DNA of 64,000 nt from Taklimakanibacter deserti (GCA_003574785.1 QORU01000016.1:124001-188000), one strand, 5' to 3'. Shown: positions 7,801 to 16,817, counted from the first letter of the stretch. The notes: a model not told the origin generated them from the sequence alone. Made by a program: numbers and translations.

Positions 7801-10394
7801 GCCTCGTTCTTGCGGAGCAAGGGAACGGCGAGGATCGTTCGCTGGCCTTCCGAGGCGACCAGTTCATGGCTTACGGGAAACTCATCCGCGGCTTCGAGCA
7901 GATCATGGACATGCACCGGCACCCGATCGACAACGGCGCGACCGCTCACCAAGCCGCGCCCGACCGGCCAGGTTTCCGAAACCGTCGGCATTGATCCATG
8001 ATGGGCCTTGAGCGAAAGTGTGTCGTCGACTTTCAGGACGACCATCGCATCGAAGGCCTCGCAGAGCCGTGCCGCACTTTCCGCAACGGTGTTGAGAACC
8101 GGCTGCACGTCCGTAGGCGATGCGGCGATGGCGCGCAGGATCGTGCCGGTCGCCATCTGCTGCTCCAGCGCTTCGGTCAGCTCGCGGTTGCGCGTTTTGA
8201 CCTCTTCGAACAGACGGGTGTTTTCGATGGCGATCGCCGCCTGATCGGCGAACATGACGAGAAGGTCGATCTGCTTCTGGCTGAATGGCCGTACTTCATG
8301 ACGGCGCATCGCGATCACGCCGATGGCCTTGTCTTCGCGTAGCAGCGGTATGGCCAGCACGGTTCGACCACCGCCGCGCTGCACCATTGCATAGCCGGTG
8401 GGGTATTCGTCTTTCTCCGCGATGATATCGTGCACGTGGATGGGCTTGCGGTCGGCATAGGCGCGCCCCGTAACCCAATCGCGATCGATCGGCCATTGGA
8501 CGAAATTGAGCGGTATCGGACCATGATGCGCGCGTGTGATGAGCATGTTTCCTTCCGCGAGCAGGATCACCACATCGTAGGCCTCGCATAGTCTTGCCGC
8601 GCTTTCGGCCACGGTGTTGAGAACCGGCTCGACATCCGTTGGCGAGGCGGCAATGGCGCGCAGAATCGTGCCGGTTGCCATTTGCTGCTCCAGCGCCTCC
8701 GTAAGCTCGCGGTTACGTGCCTGCAGCTCTTCGAACAGCCGGGCATTCTCGATGGCGATCGCCGCCTGATCGGCGAATAGGGTGAAAAGGTCGATCTGCT
8801 TCTGGGTAAACGGACGCACTTCCCTGCGGCGCATGATCAGCACGCCAATGGCCTTGTCCTTACGCAGCAGCGGCACGGCGAGCATCGCGCGATACCCATG
8901 GCGCTTCGCCGTCGGGTAACCCAAGGGATACTCCTCCGTTTCCTGCATGAGATCATGCACATGGACGGGCTTGCGGTCGACATACGCCCGTCCCGTTACC
9001 CAATCGCGTCCAATCGGCCAGCGGGCGAAATCGATGGGTATCGGTCCGTAATGCGCGCTCTCGACGAGCGCATCGCCCTCACTGAGCAGGATTGCCGAGT
9101 CATACGCCTCGCAGAGCCGTGCAGCACTTTCCGTCACGGCGTTGAGAACCGGCCCAATATCCGTTGGCGAGGCGGCGATGGCTCTGAGGATCGCGCCGGT
9201 CGCGGTCTGCTGCTCGAGCGCCTCGGTCAGCTCGCGGTTGCGCGTCTGCAGTCCTTCGAACAACCGGGTATTCTCGATGGCGATCACCGCCTGGTCGGCG
9301 AAGGTTGTTACCAGGTCGATCTGTCTGTCGGTGAAAGGCTCGACCTCCTGACGCGTGAGCCCCAGGACTCCGACAAGCTCGCCCGAGCGCACCAAGGGCA
9401 CGCCCAACATCGACCGGTATTTGCCGGTCCGTGCATCGTCCTTGTAGCCGTAATCCGGGTCTTCAAGGGCATCGTCTATGACCGTGACGCGCATATTGAG
9501 TGCGGTTCGGGCAATCAGCGATTCCCGCCCAGGCTGGTAGACGCGTTCCCGCTGGATCTCGAGGAGCTCCGGGCTCAAGGCATATCCGGCAGCCCAGCGC
9601 AAATGAGTGCCGTCCGACGTGAATATTACCCCCAGATTGGCGCCGCACAGGCGAGTGGCCGACTCGGCCAACGTGTTCAGCACCGACTGCAGGTCGAAAT
9701 TCGAACGGCTGATCGCCTTCAGGACTTCGGCCGTTGCCGTCTGCTGCTCAAGCGCCTCGGTAAGCTCGCGATTGCGTGTCTGAAGGTCCGCGAACAGCCG
9801 AGCATTCTCGATGGCGATCACCGCTTGGTCAGCAAAAGTCGTCACCAGCTCGACCTGTCTCTCGGTGAAGGGCTCGACGCGCTGATGCACGAGTGCCAGG
9901 ACGCCGATGAGCTCGCCCGAGCGCAGCAGCGGAACGCCGAGCATCGTGCGGTAATTGCCGATCTTCGCATACTCCTTGTAGGCATATTCCGGATCTGCAA
10001 GGGCATCGTCGATCACCGTGACACTCATATTGAGTGCGGTGCGGGCGACGAGCGACTGTCGCCCAGGCCGATAGGTCAGCTCACGTTGCGTCTCGAGAAA
10101 TTCCGGACTGAAGGCGTAGCCTGCCGCCCAGCGCAGATAAGTGCCATCCCATCTGAAGATCTGTCCGAAATTGGCGCCGCACAGACGGACGGCCGATTCG
10201 ACCAGCGTGTTCAACACTGCCTGCAGGTCGAAATTCGACCGGCTGATGGCCTTGAGCACCCCGGCAGTCGCTGCCTGCTGCTGGCGTGCTTCGGCGAGCT
10301 CCTGGCTGAGCTGATCGACCTCGTCGCGCAGGCGGCTCAGCTCCCCGGGCACCTGTTTCCCGCCGGGCTTCGACTGAAGAGAGCTCGACTTCAC
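4803..10394 (-). CDS. giant soluble hybrid-type sensor: nine tandem GAF units plus histidine kinase
   Basis: An 1863-residue protein with a GTG start at 10394 and GGAGG 9 bases upstream. After a short coiled coil (residues 18-40) come nine consecutive GAF domains, each about 178 residues, starting near residue 47. Each opens with a variant of LKAISRS or LRAIAAS and ends with FADQAVIAIENARLF plus a coiled-coil linker. The kinase core begins near residue 1631: the phospho-acceptor is His1641 in SHELRTP, the N-box Asn is near 1760, and the ATP lid reads DTGPG and GGTGLGLA. There is no membrane segment or receiver. Two subtypes of GAF alternate (RWAAG-type and AHHGP-type). The partners are the two downstream response regulators. 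Ligands are unknown. Confidence 0.93.
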   Translation of the reverse strand: MKSSSLQSKPGGKQVPGELSRLRDEVDQLSQELAEARQQQAATAGVLKAISRSNFDLQAVLNTLVESAVRLCGANFGQIFRWDGTYLRWAAGYAFSPEFLETQRELTYRPGRQSLVARTALNMSVTVIDDALADPEYAYKEYAKIGNYRTMLGVPLLRSGELIGVLALVHQRVEPFTERQVELVTTFADQAVIAIENARLFADLQTRNRELTEALEQQTATAEVLKAISRSNFDLQSVLNTLAESATRLCGANLGVIFTSDGTHLRWAAGYALSPELLEIQRERVYQPGRESLIARTALNMRVTVIDDALEDPDYGYKDDARTGKYRSMLGVPLVRSGELVGVLGLTRQEVEPFTDRQIDLVTTFADQAVIAIENTRLFEGLQTRNRELTEALEQQTATGAILRAIAASPTDIGPVLNAVTESAARLCEAYDSAILLSEGDALVESAHYGPIPIDFARWPIGRDWVTGRAYVDRKPVHVHDLMQETEEYPLGYPTAKRHGYRAMLAVPLLRKDKAIGVLIMRRREVRPFTQKQIDLFTLFADQAAIAIENARLFEELQARNRELTEALEQQMATGTILRAIAASPTDVEPVLNTVAESAARLCEAYDVVILLAEGNMLITRAHHGPIPLNFVQWPIDRDWVTGRAYADRKPIHVHDIIAEKDEYPTGYAMVQRGGGRTVLAIPLLREDKAIGVIAMRRHEVRPFSQKQIDLLVMFADQAAIAIENTRLFEEVKTRNRELTEALEQQMATGTILRAIAASPTDVQPVLNTVAESAARLCEAFDAMVVLKVDDTLSLKAHHGSMPTVSETWPVGRGLVSGRAVVDRVPVHVHDLLEAADEFPVSHELVASEGQRTILAVPLLRKNEAIGALCVRRHEVRPFSQKQIDLLVLFADQAAIAIENARLFEELQTRNRELIQAIERQTATAEVLKAISRAAFDLPAVLRTLVASAARLCGASYGGIMLREGDMLRVRALYGGTAEDEADLQSRLAPIDRSRISGRVVISGHIEHIPDILADREYEAPLPSIWNTRALMGVPLLREATVEGVFFLGRPQPGTFTQYQSDLVQTFADQAVIAIENVRLFEEVKARTGELSESLQQQIATADVLKAISRSTFDLQAVLNTLVESAARLCAANIAQIFRWDGTCLRWAAGHALGPDYLEIQRERTYKLGRDSLVGRTGLEKRTTIIADVLEDPEYAYKDHAKIGQIRTLLGVPLLRSGELIGVIALAHQQVEPFTEKQIELVTTFADQAVIAIENARLFEEVQARTRELQETLDYQTAISEVLNVISRSPSDVQPVLDVILQTAVRLCDADGGTIARERNGQFFRSGQVGFSPEFMELMKREPVELSRGTATGRTLVDGKVVHIRDAATDPEYTWTEALKLGELHTLLGVPLLRDKVTIGVIALIRRTVRPFTEKQIELVTTFADQAVIAIENARLFEEVQARTSDLARSVGELKALGEVSQSVNSTLDLNTVLETIVAKAVQLSGTDAGAIYVYSRQVDRFRLKATYGMSAELIKAISGQALRLNDAGMGEAARSRRPVQAEDLSANLPSPTHKIVLDAGFRSLLIVPLLRPNKVVGALVVRRRAPGRFSDSTVRLMETFAAQSVLAIQNARLFSEIEEKGHQLEIASRHKSQFLANMSHELRTPLNSVLGFTEMLADGLYGELPEKAKATLGRVQANGRHLLGLINDVLDLSKIEAGQLTLTLEDYAIGQIVKTVAATTEPLARAKGLKLTATVADGLPLGRGDERRLHQVLLNLAGNAVKFTETGSIEIAADARDGSFEILVRDTGPGIALEHQTRIFEEFQQIDDSNTRQKGGTGLGLAISKRIVEMHGGSISIESMPGAGSTFRVKIPVRAGEGMAAA
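5505..10256 (-). repeat. nine tandem GAF-coding repeats of about 530 bp
   Basis: Inside the giant kinase gene the same block of roughly 520-535 bases is repeated nine times. The most alike are the first two and the seventh (each with a RWAAGYA- or RWAAGHA-type core), and the third, fourth and fifth (each with LRAIAASPTD followed by ESAARLCEA). The linker RNRELTEALEQQ recurs almost unchanged after several units. The high similarity at DNA level suggests recent tandem duplication and makes the locus prone to copy-number change or misassembly. Confidence 0.85.
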
Positions 10395-10467
10395 GCCGGA
10401 ATACCTCCGGTCAGACGAACGCCCCGTACGGCAGCTTACGCCAGGATATTTCGGGTGTCGATGAGGC

Positions 10468-11310
10468 CTAGACCGCGATATTGTCGATGAGCCGCGTCGT
10501 GCCGAGCCAGACCGCGGCGAGGAGCCTCATCGGTTCGTCCGCCTCGCGCGGCAAGGCCAGCGTTTCGGCATTGCGCGCCGCGACATAATCGACCCGGAAG
10601 CCGCGCGTCGTCAGAGCCCGCCTGGCCGCCGCCGTGGCCCGCGTGGGCTTCTGGCCGGCTTTGATCTTGACCGCCGCCTGGGTCAATATCCGGTGGAGGG
10701 ACGCCGCCTGGTGGTGCTCAGCCTTGCTCAGATAGGCGTTGCGCGACGAGAGGGCGAGACCGCTTTCTTCACGCACCGTCGGCACGCCGATGACCTCGAT
10801 CGGCAAATCGAGATCGCGCGCCATGCGTCTCACAACCAGGAGCTGCTGATAATCCTTCTCGCCGAACATGGCGAATTGGGCTTCCGACTGGGTGAAGAGC
10901 TTGGCGACGACGGTCGCGACACCGTCGAAGAAATGCGGCCTGAACTTGTCCTCGAGCCCGGCCTTGGCGGGACCCGCCATGACGATGCTGGTGGCGAAGC
11001 CAGGCGGATAGACTTCGTTCGGCTGAGGCGCGAAGACAAGATGGGCGCCCGCTTCCTCGAGCTGGGCGACATCCGCGGCTTCGGTGCGTGGATAGCGCCC
11101 GAGATCCTCTTGCGGTCCGAACTGCTTCGGATTGACGAAAATCGTGGTGACGACCCGGTCGGCGCGCTTGAGGCCTTCCTGCACCAGCGTGAGATGGCCC
11201 CGATGCAGGGCGCCCATGGTCGGCACGACGGCGCTGACGAGCCCCTGTGCGCGCCAGGACGCCGTCTCCCGGCGCAGGTCTAGAATGTTACGGACGATCT
11301 TCAGAGTCAT
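10468..11310 (-). CDS. panC: pantothenate synthetase
   Basis: A 280-residue enzyme that condenses pantoate with beta-alanine using ATP, the last step of pantothenate (vitamin B5) synthesis. Residues 30-39, PTMGALHRGH, carry the HIGH-type nucleotide-binding motif. FVNPKQFGPQEDLGRYPRT binds pantoate, MFGEKDYQQL is the central motif, and LSSRNAYLS is the KMSKS-equivalent region. Length is normal for the family. It is divergent from putA with very little space between the starts. panB is not next to it in this window. Confidence 0.96.
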   Translation of the reverse strand: MTLKIVRNILDLRRETASWRAQGLVSAVVPTMGALHRGHLTLVQEGLKRADRVVTTIFVNPKQFGPQEDLGRYPRTEAADVAQLEEAGAHLVFAPQPNEVYPPGFATSIVMAGPAKAGLEDKFRPHFFDGVATVVAKLFTQSEAQFAMFGEKDYQQLLVVRRMARDLDLPIEVIGVPTVREESGLALSSRNAYLSKAEHHQAASLHRILTQAAVKIKAGQKPTRATAAARRALTTRGFRVDYVAARNAETLALPREADEPMRLLAAVWLGTTRLIDNIAV

Positions 11311-11367
11311 TTCGGATTTGCGAAAGAGGTGCTAACCAGTGGCGCCCTTTCAACCATATCCAGCGTC

Positions 11368-14300
11368 ATGACCATATCTCCAGCCCTTCCCAGCCGTGCC
11401 CCGATCTCGAAACTTCTCTTTGCGGACGAAGCCTCCGTCGTCAAGTCGCTCTACGCCGATGCCCAATTGTCGCCTGAGCAGTCGCGGCAGGTCGCCGAGC
11501 TCGCCCGCCAGCTGGTCGCGGCGGTGCGCGCCGGGCGCCGGCAGCAAGGCGGGGTCGATGCCTTCATGCAGGAATATTCGCTCTCCTCCGAAGAGGGCGT
11601 GGTGCTGATGTGCCTTGCCGAGGCACTGTTGCGCATTCCCGACGGCGAGACGGCCGACAAGCTCATCGCCGACAAGATCGGCGGCAAGCAGTGGGAGCGC
11701 CATATCGGCCAGTCGGAATCGCTCTTCGTCAATGCTTCCGCCTGGGGCCTCATGCTTACCGGCCGCTTCGTCGAGCTCGGCCGCGGCACCACCACCGATG
11801 CCGGCAGCTATCTCAAGCGCCTCGTGTCGCGTTCGGGCGAGCCTTTCATCCGCAATGCCATGAAGCACGCGATGCGCATCATGGGCAAGCAGTTCGTGCT
11901 CGGCCGCACCATCGAGGAGGCGCTCGATATCGCGAAGCCCCTCGAAGCCCAGAACTACCGTTTCTCCTTCGACATGCTGGGCGAGGCTGCCTTCACGGCC
12001 GAGGATGCGCGCCGCTATCTCAAGGCCTATGAGAACGCGCTTGCCGTCGTGGGTCAGCGCGCGGGCTCGGGCGGCGCCGACGGCATCTTCGGCAAGCCGT
12101 CGATATCGGTGAAGCTCTCCGCACTCCATCCGCGCTATGAGGAGAAGCAGGAAGCCCGCACCATGACGGAGCTTCTGCCGCGCGTCATCGATCTCGCCCG
12201 CCAGGCCAAGGCGCTCGATCTCGGCCTCACCATCGATGCGGAAGAGGTCAACCGGCTCGATCTGTCGCTCGAGCTCTTCGGCAGGCTCGCGCATGAGCCC
12301 GCACTCAAGGGCTGGAACGGCCTCGGTCTCGCCGTCCAGGCCTATGGCAAGCGCGCCAAGCCGGTGCTGCAATGGCTCGCCGATCTTGCGAGCCAGACGG
12401 GCCGCAAGCTTCCCGTCCGCCTGGTCAAGGGCGCCTATTGGGACACCGAGATCAAACGCGCCCAGGAAGCGGGCCTCGAGAACTATTCGCTCTTCACCCG
12501 CAAGGTGTCGACCGATGTGAGCTATCTCGCTTGCGCCAAATATCTCCTGTCGCGCCGCGACGTCTTCTATCCGCAATTCGCCACCCACAACGCGCATTCG
12601 CTCGCCGCCGTCGCAGTAATGGCGGGCGATGACCGCTCGTATGAATTCCAGCGCCTCCACGGCATGGGCCAGGCGCTTTATGAGGAAGTGGCGCGGATCC
12701 CCAGGATGCGCCAGCCCTGCCGCATCTATGCGCCGGTCGGCAGCCATGAAGACCTGCTCGCTTACCTGGTGCGCCGGCTGCTCGAGAACGGCGCCAACAC
12801 CTCCTTCGTCAACCGGCTGGCCGACGACGAGGCGCCGATCGGCGAGATCATCGCCGATCCGGTCGAGCAGGTTCAGGGCCTCAATTCCATCCCCCATCCG
12901 CGCATCCCCTTGCCGCGCGACATCTTCGCGCCACGCGTCAACTCCAAAGGCTATGCGATGTGGGACGACGCGACGCGCGAAACCATGCTCGCGGGGATCG
13001 GTAAGGTGCTGGCGAAGCCGGTGAAGGCCGAGGCCCTGGTCAGCGGAAAAGCGGCCAAGGGCGGCGCGGTCCGTGCGATCACCTCGCCGCATGACCGCAG
13101 CGTCACCGTCGGCGAGGTGGTGGAAGCAGACGACAAGGCAATCGCCCAGGCTCTCATCGACGCGGCCAAGGCGAATGCGGCCTGGGATCTGAAAGGCGGC
13201 GCCGCGCGCGCCACTATTTTGGAGAAGGCAGCCGATCTCTATGAAGCGAATACCGCGCGCTTCATGGCGCTGCTCATTCGCGAAGCCGGCAAGACGCTCG
13301 ACAATGCGCAGGCCGATCTGCGCGAGGCGGTCGACTTCCTGCGCTATTACGCCGAGCGCGCCCGCAAGGAATTTGAGGCCCCGCAGCGTCTTCCAGGGCC
13401 GACCGGCGAATTGAACGAGATCGCGCTCCATGGCCGCGGCGTCTTCGCCTGCATCAGCCCGTGGAATTTCCCGCTCGCCATCTTCACCGGCCAGGTCGCG
13501 GCGGGCCTCGCTTCCGGCAATGCGGTCATCGCCAAGCCGGCCGAGCAGACGCCGCTCATCGCCTTCGAAGGCGTGAAGCTTCTGCATGAGGCGGGCGTCC
13601 CGCCCGACGTACTGCATTATCTGCCGGGCGATGGCGCCCGCATCGGCAAGATCCTGCTCGCCCATCCCGCTCTTTCCGGCGTCGCCTTCACCGGCTCGAA
13701 CGAGACGGCGGCCATCATCAACCGCGCCATCGCCGCCCGTGACGGCGCCATCCTGCCGCTCATCGCCGAGACCGGCGGCATGAATGCGATGATCGTCGAT
13801 TCGTCGGCCTTGCCCGAGCAGGCGGTGCGCGACGTGCTCGCTTCGGCTTTCGACAGCGCCGGCCAGCGCTGCTCGGCAGCACGCCTTCTGTTCGTTCAGG
13901 AAGACGTCGCCGGCCGGCTCATCCCGATGCTGGAAGGCGCCATGGCCGAGCTCACCATCGGCGATCCCTTGGATTACGCGACCGATGTCGGCCCGGTGAT
14001 CGACGAAGACGCGCGCCGGATGCTCAACGAGCACAAAGCGCGCATGGCGAAGGAAGCCAGAACCATTCTCGACATGCAGCTGCCGTCGCAGACCAAGGCG
14101 GGGACCTTCGTTTCGCCGGCCGCCTATGAGATCCCGTCCATCTCGCTCCTCAAGCGCGAGGTCTTCGGTCCCATCCTGCATGTGGTGCGCTTCGCCGGCG
14201 ACCGCTTGGGCGAGGTCTGCGATGCCATCAATTCGACCGGCTTCGGACTTACCCTTGGTCTTCATACGCGTATCGAGACGACGGTCGATGAGGTGCGCGC

Positions 14301-14526
14301 CCGTGTAAGGGTCGGCAACATGTATGTGAACCGCAACCAGATCGGCGCGGTGGTCGGCGTCCAGCCCTTCGGCGGCGAGGGACTCTCCGGCACCGGCCCC
14401 AAGGCGGGCGGACCGCATTATCTCCACCGCTTCGCCACCGAGCGTGTCTGCTCGATCGACACCACGGCTTCCGGCGGCAATGCCGCGCTGATGAGCATGG
14501 GTAGCGGCGAGCGGGGTCATGAGTGA
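11368..14526 (+). CDS. putA: bifunctional proline dehydrogenase / L-glutamate gamma-semialdehyde dehydrogenase
   Basis: A protein of about 1052 residues that oxidises proline to glutamate in two steps. The N-terminal half holds the FAD-dependent proline dehydrogenase barrel (RLVKGAYWD, ATHNAHSLA, and RIYAPVG). The C-terminal half is an NAD-dependent aldehyde dehydrogenase with Glu801 in AETGGMNA and catalytic Cys835 in GQRCSAAR. I prefer ATG 11368 over the GTG at 11329, because the latter would leave only 18 bases between it and divergent panC. No N-terminal ribbon-helix-helix repressor domain is visible. No Lrp-type regulator gene lies beside it. Its last 8 bases overlap the next gene. Confidence 0.95.
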   Translation: MTISPALPSRAPISKLLFADEASVVKSLYADAQLSPEQSRQVAELARQLVAAVRAGRRQQGGVDAFMQEYSLSSEEGVVLMCLAEALLRIPDGETADKLIADKIGGKQWERHIGQSESLFVNASAWGLMLTGRFVELGRGTTTDAGSYLKRLVSRSGEPFIRNAMKHAMRIMGKQFVLGRTIEEALDIAKPLEAQNYRFSFDMLGEAAFTAEDARRYLKAYENALAVVGQRAGSGGADGIFGKPSISVKLSALHPRYEEKQEARTMTELLPRVIDLARQAKALDLGLTIDAEEVNRLDLSLELFGRLAHEPALKGWNGLGLAVQAYGKRAKPVLQWLADLASQTGRKLPVRLVKGAYWDTEIKRAQEAGLENYSLFTRKVSTDVSYLACAKYLLSRRDVFYPQFATHNAHSLAAVAVMAGDDRSYEFQRLHGMGQALYEEVARIPRMRQPCRIYAPVGSHEDLLAYLVRRLLENGANTSFVNRLADDEAPIGEIIADPVEQVQGLNSIPHPRIPLPRDIFAPRVNSKGYAMWDDATRETMLAGIGKVLAKPVKAEALVSGKAAKGGAVRAITSPHDRSVTVGEVVEADDKAIAQALIDAAKANAAWDLKGGAARATILEKAADLYEANTARFMALLIREAGKTLDNAQADLREAVDFLRYYAERARKEFEAPQRLPGPTGELNEIALHGRGVFACISPWNFPLAIFTGQVAAGLASGNAVIAKPAEQTPLIAFEGVKLLHEAGVPPDVLHYLPGDGARIGKILLAHPALSGVAFTGSNETAAIINRAIAARDGAILPLIAETGGMNAMIVDSSALPEQAVRDVLASAFDSAGQRCSAARLLFVQEDVAGRLIPMLEGAMAELTIGDPLDYATDVGPVIDEDARRMLNEHKARMAKEARTILDMQLPSQTKAGTFVSPAAYEIPSISLLKREVFGPILHVVRFAGDRLGEVCDAINSTGFGLTLGLHTRIETTVDEVRARVRVGNMYVNRNQIGAVVGVQPFGGEGLSGTGPKAGGPHYLHRFATERVCSIDTTASGGNAALMSMGSGERGHE

Positions 14527-15784
14527 GCTCGATTGCGATGTCGTCGTCATAGGGGCAGGGCTCGCCGGCGCCGCTGCGTCTTCCATCTGTTCCGAACACG
14601 GACTTTCGACGGTCGTCCTCGAGGCACGGGACCGGACCGGCGGGCGGGGCTTCACGCGCCGCTTCAAGGACCGTGAGGACCAGCTCGAATTCGGCGGCTC
14701 CTGGATCGCGCCTTGGCACGACCGTATCCGCCACTATGCCGACAAGACCCAAATCACGCTGCGGCCGACCCATCCGGTCGACGAGCATCGCCGGCACGAC
14801 GGCAAGGCGCTGCGCAGCGGCATGCCGGCAGCAGATTTGGCGCTGCAAGCGGTGAAGGAGCATGCGCTCCTCTACAAGGCCGGGAAGCCCTCGCCGTGGA
14901 AAGCGCCCCTGACGCTCAACCAATATCTCGATCATATCGCTGCGAGCCCCGAGGCCCGCATGCATGTGCTCGCCTGGTGGACGATCTCCGGCAATGGCGA
15001 TCCGGACCGCATTTCGGCGGGCGAATTCCTGTCGAGCTGCGCCTATGGCGACGGCGCGCCCGAAAGCATGATGACGGCGCTGCGCCACACGCTCGTTCCG
15101 GGCGTCGGCATGCTGGCCGAACGCATGATTGCATCATCGAGCGCGCGCCTCGAATTGAATGCGCCGGTCAGCGCCGTGAACCAGGATGCCAAGGGCGTGA
15201 GCGTCACCTGCGTGAACGGCAAGACGGTCAAAGCACGCGCCGCCATTTGCGCCATCCCGTTGAACGCGCTGCGGCCAGTGGCGTTCACCCCGGCACTTTC
15301 GGCGAGGAAGCGCGAGGCCGCGGCGGTCGGCCATGGCGGCCGCTCACTGAAACTCTGGCTCAAAGTCGTGGGCGTCAGCCCCGGCATCCTGGCGAGCGGC
15401 GGACCTGGCGGCCTGCGCTGGCTCTTCTCGGAGCGCCTGAGCGCCGATGGCGCGACGCTGATCGTCGGCTTCGCCCTTGCCGACGGAACACTCGATCCCA
15501 ACGACCGGGCTTCCGTCGCGGCGTCGCTGGCGCGGTTCTTTCCCGAAGCAAAGCTCATCGCCTGGGATTGGCATGATTGGCTGGGCGATCCCTATGCCAA
15601 GGGCACCTGGGTCGCCTTGCCGGCGGACGCGACCTGGATCGGTGATCCGGAGGTCTGGGGCAGGGAAGGGCGCATTGCCTTCGCGACCTCGGATTTCGCG
15701 GAAGTCTCCGCCGGCTGGTTCGAGGGCGCCATCCGCTCGGGCGAGGCCGCGGCACTCACCATCCTGAAGGCTCTCTGCGCCTGA
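14519..15784 (+). CDS. FAD-dependent amine oxidase family protein
   Basis: A 421-residue flavoprotein. Residues 7-13 hold the Rossmann dinucleotide motif VIGAGLAGAAA; LEARDRTGGR is the second FAD contact; FGGSWIAP follows, as in monoamine oxidase-like enzymes. The C-terminal FAD-binding motif appears as GWFEGAIRSGEAAA. It probably oxidises an amine or amino acid to an imine and hydrogen peroxide. There is no signal peptide. The ATG at 14519 overlaps the putA stop by 8 bases, so it is coupled to proline catabolism. The substrate is unknown. Confidence 0.85.
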   Translation: MSELDCDVVVIGAGLAGAAASSICSEHGLSTVVLEARDRTGGRGFTRRFKDREDQLEFGGSWIAPWHDRIRHYADKTQITLRPTHPVDEHRRHDGKALRSGMPAADLALQAVKEHALLYKAGKPSPWKAPLTLNQYLDHIAASPEARMHVLAWWTISGNGDPDRISAGEFLSSCAYGDGAPESMMTALRHTLVPGVGMLAERMIASSSARLELNAPVSAVNQDAKGVSVTCVNGKTVKARAAICAIPLNALRPVAFTPALSARKREAAAVGHGGRSLKLWLKVVGVSPGILASGGPGGLRWLFSERLSADGATLIVGFALADGTLDPNDRASVAASLARFFPEAKLIAWDWHDWLGDPYAKGTWVALPADATWIGDPEVWGREGRIAFATSDFAEVSAGWFEGAIRSGEAAALTILKALCA

Positions 15785-15959
15785 ATCCAAAGAGCTTTTC
15801 TCGCTGCGCATCTTTCCTCGCAATCGCGGACGGAAAGTCAAGCATCGCAGACGTCCGATCATTCATCGACGCCCGCACTCGGCATAACAACACGCCGCCT
15901 GACGTATCAACGCGGAGGGCTAACCAGAGGGCGGAATACAGAAAGAAATGGAGCTTCAC

Positions 15960-16463
15960 ATGAAGATGTTGAGATGGACCAGTGTCCTCGCGTCCTTGCT
16001 GGCCGTGACGACGGGACAGGCCTTGGCGGCGAACAGTGCTAACCCGCTGGTGGAAGAGGTGCGCAATGCCAATGCCCGCTTCAAGGACGTGTCCGTCGCT
16101 ATGGCCGAGGGCTATAAGCCGATCGCTTGCGCCAGCGGCGTCGAGGGCGGATCGATGGGCATTCACTATGTCAATGAAAGCATGCTCAAGGACGATGCCA
16201 TCGATCTCGCGCATCCCGAAGCGGTGATGTACGAGCCGTCGGCCGGCGGCAAGCTTACCCTGATCGGGGTCGAATACATCACCTCCAAGGGACCGGCGGA
16301 GCTCAACGGCCATTTGTTCAGCTTCCACACCGCGCCCAACCGCTACGGCCTCGGCCCCTTCTACGAGCTTCACGTATGGGCCTGGAAGAAGAACCGGTCG
16401 GGAGCGTTCGCGGACATGAACCCGGATGTGTCCTGCGATGCTGTGGCGACGCCGGCCAAGTGA
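15960..16463 (+). CDS. secreted protein of unknown function
   Basis: A protein of about 167 residues with a clear signal peptide: basic start MKMLRW, a hydrophobic core, and a likely cleavage after GQALAA. The mature part contains two Cys (CASG near residue 57 from the upstream ATG, and SCDA near the end) that may form a periplasmic disulfide. I place the start at ATG 15960 because GGAG lies 6 bases before it; an ATG at 15948 in the same frame is possible. I do not recognise a named family. It stands alone after the amine oxidase gene with about 160 bases of promoter space. Confidence 0.75.
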   Translation: MKMLRWTSVLASLLAVTTGQALAANSANPLVEEVRNANARFKDVSVAMAEGYKPIACASGVEGGSMGIHYVNESMLKDDAIDLAHPEAVMYEPSAGGKLTLIGVEYITSKGPAELNGHLFSFHTAPNRYGLGPFYELHVWAWKKNRSGAFADMNPDVSCDAVATPAK

Positions 16464-16509
16464 CCTAGCCAGTATTTCGCCGGTTCAAAGAGAGACCTCT
16501 CCATCATTT

Positions 16510-16670
16510 CCCTTCTCCCGTTGCGAAGCAATGGGAGAAGGTGCGCGAAGCGCGGATGAGGGCTCTTTCGCGCAGCGTGCTTTGACCTCAACGAGCATTC
16601 CTCGCTGAGACAAAGAGCCCTCACCCGGCCTTCGGCCACCCTCTCCCATTGCTCCGCAACGGGAGAGGGG
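16510..16670. repeat. 161-bp inverted-repeat element (REP/MITE-like) in a gene-free stretch
   Basis: The 354 bases between 16463 and 16818 contain no gene. Most of it is one element with two 59-base arms, 16510-16568 and 16612-16670, that are inverted copies with a few mismatches and small differences. Each arm itself has a small palindrome around CCCGTTGC..GCAATGGG. The 43-base centre is not palindromic. Similar CTCTCCC/GGGAGAG palindromes are scattered between genes in many alphaproteobacterial genomes. The element could act as a bidirectional RNA hairpin terminator. No ORF or transposase is inside it. Confidence 0.8.
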
Positions 16671-16817
16671 GAACATCGGAGGCGACTCGTCTCGTATGCG
16701 AGAGCCCTGGGGTGCGGGGAGCCCTAGGTTTTTCGCTGGAATCCTTCTCGCAAAATAATCCTTTGATTTGTGCTAGGCTTACCTATCTGTAACGTCGCTT
16801 TTTGGAGGGCGGCGGAT

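Noticed and set aside
3544..10490. Several plus-strand frames of 400-530 codons across the GAF-kinase operon
   Set aside because: They mirror the repeated GAF units and have no start-site support or motifs.
11350..14667. A 1105-codon open frame on the minus strand over putA
   Set aside because: High-GC codon use keeps the antisense frame open. The plus-strand frame has full PutA motifs, and the antisense product has no recognised domain.
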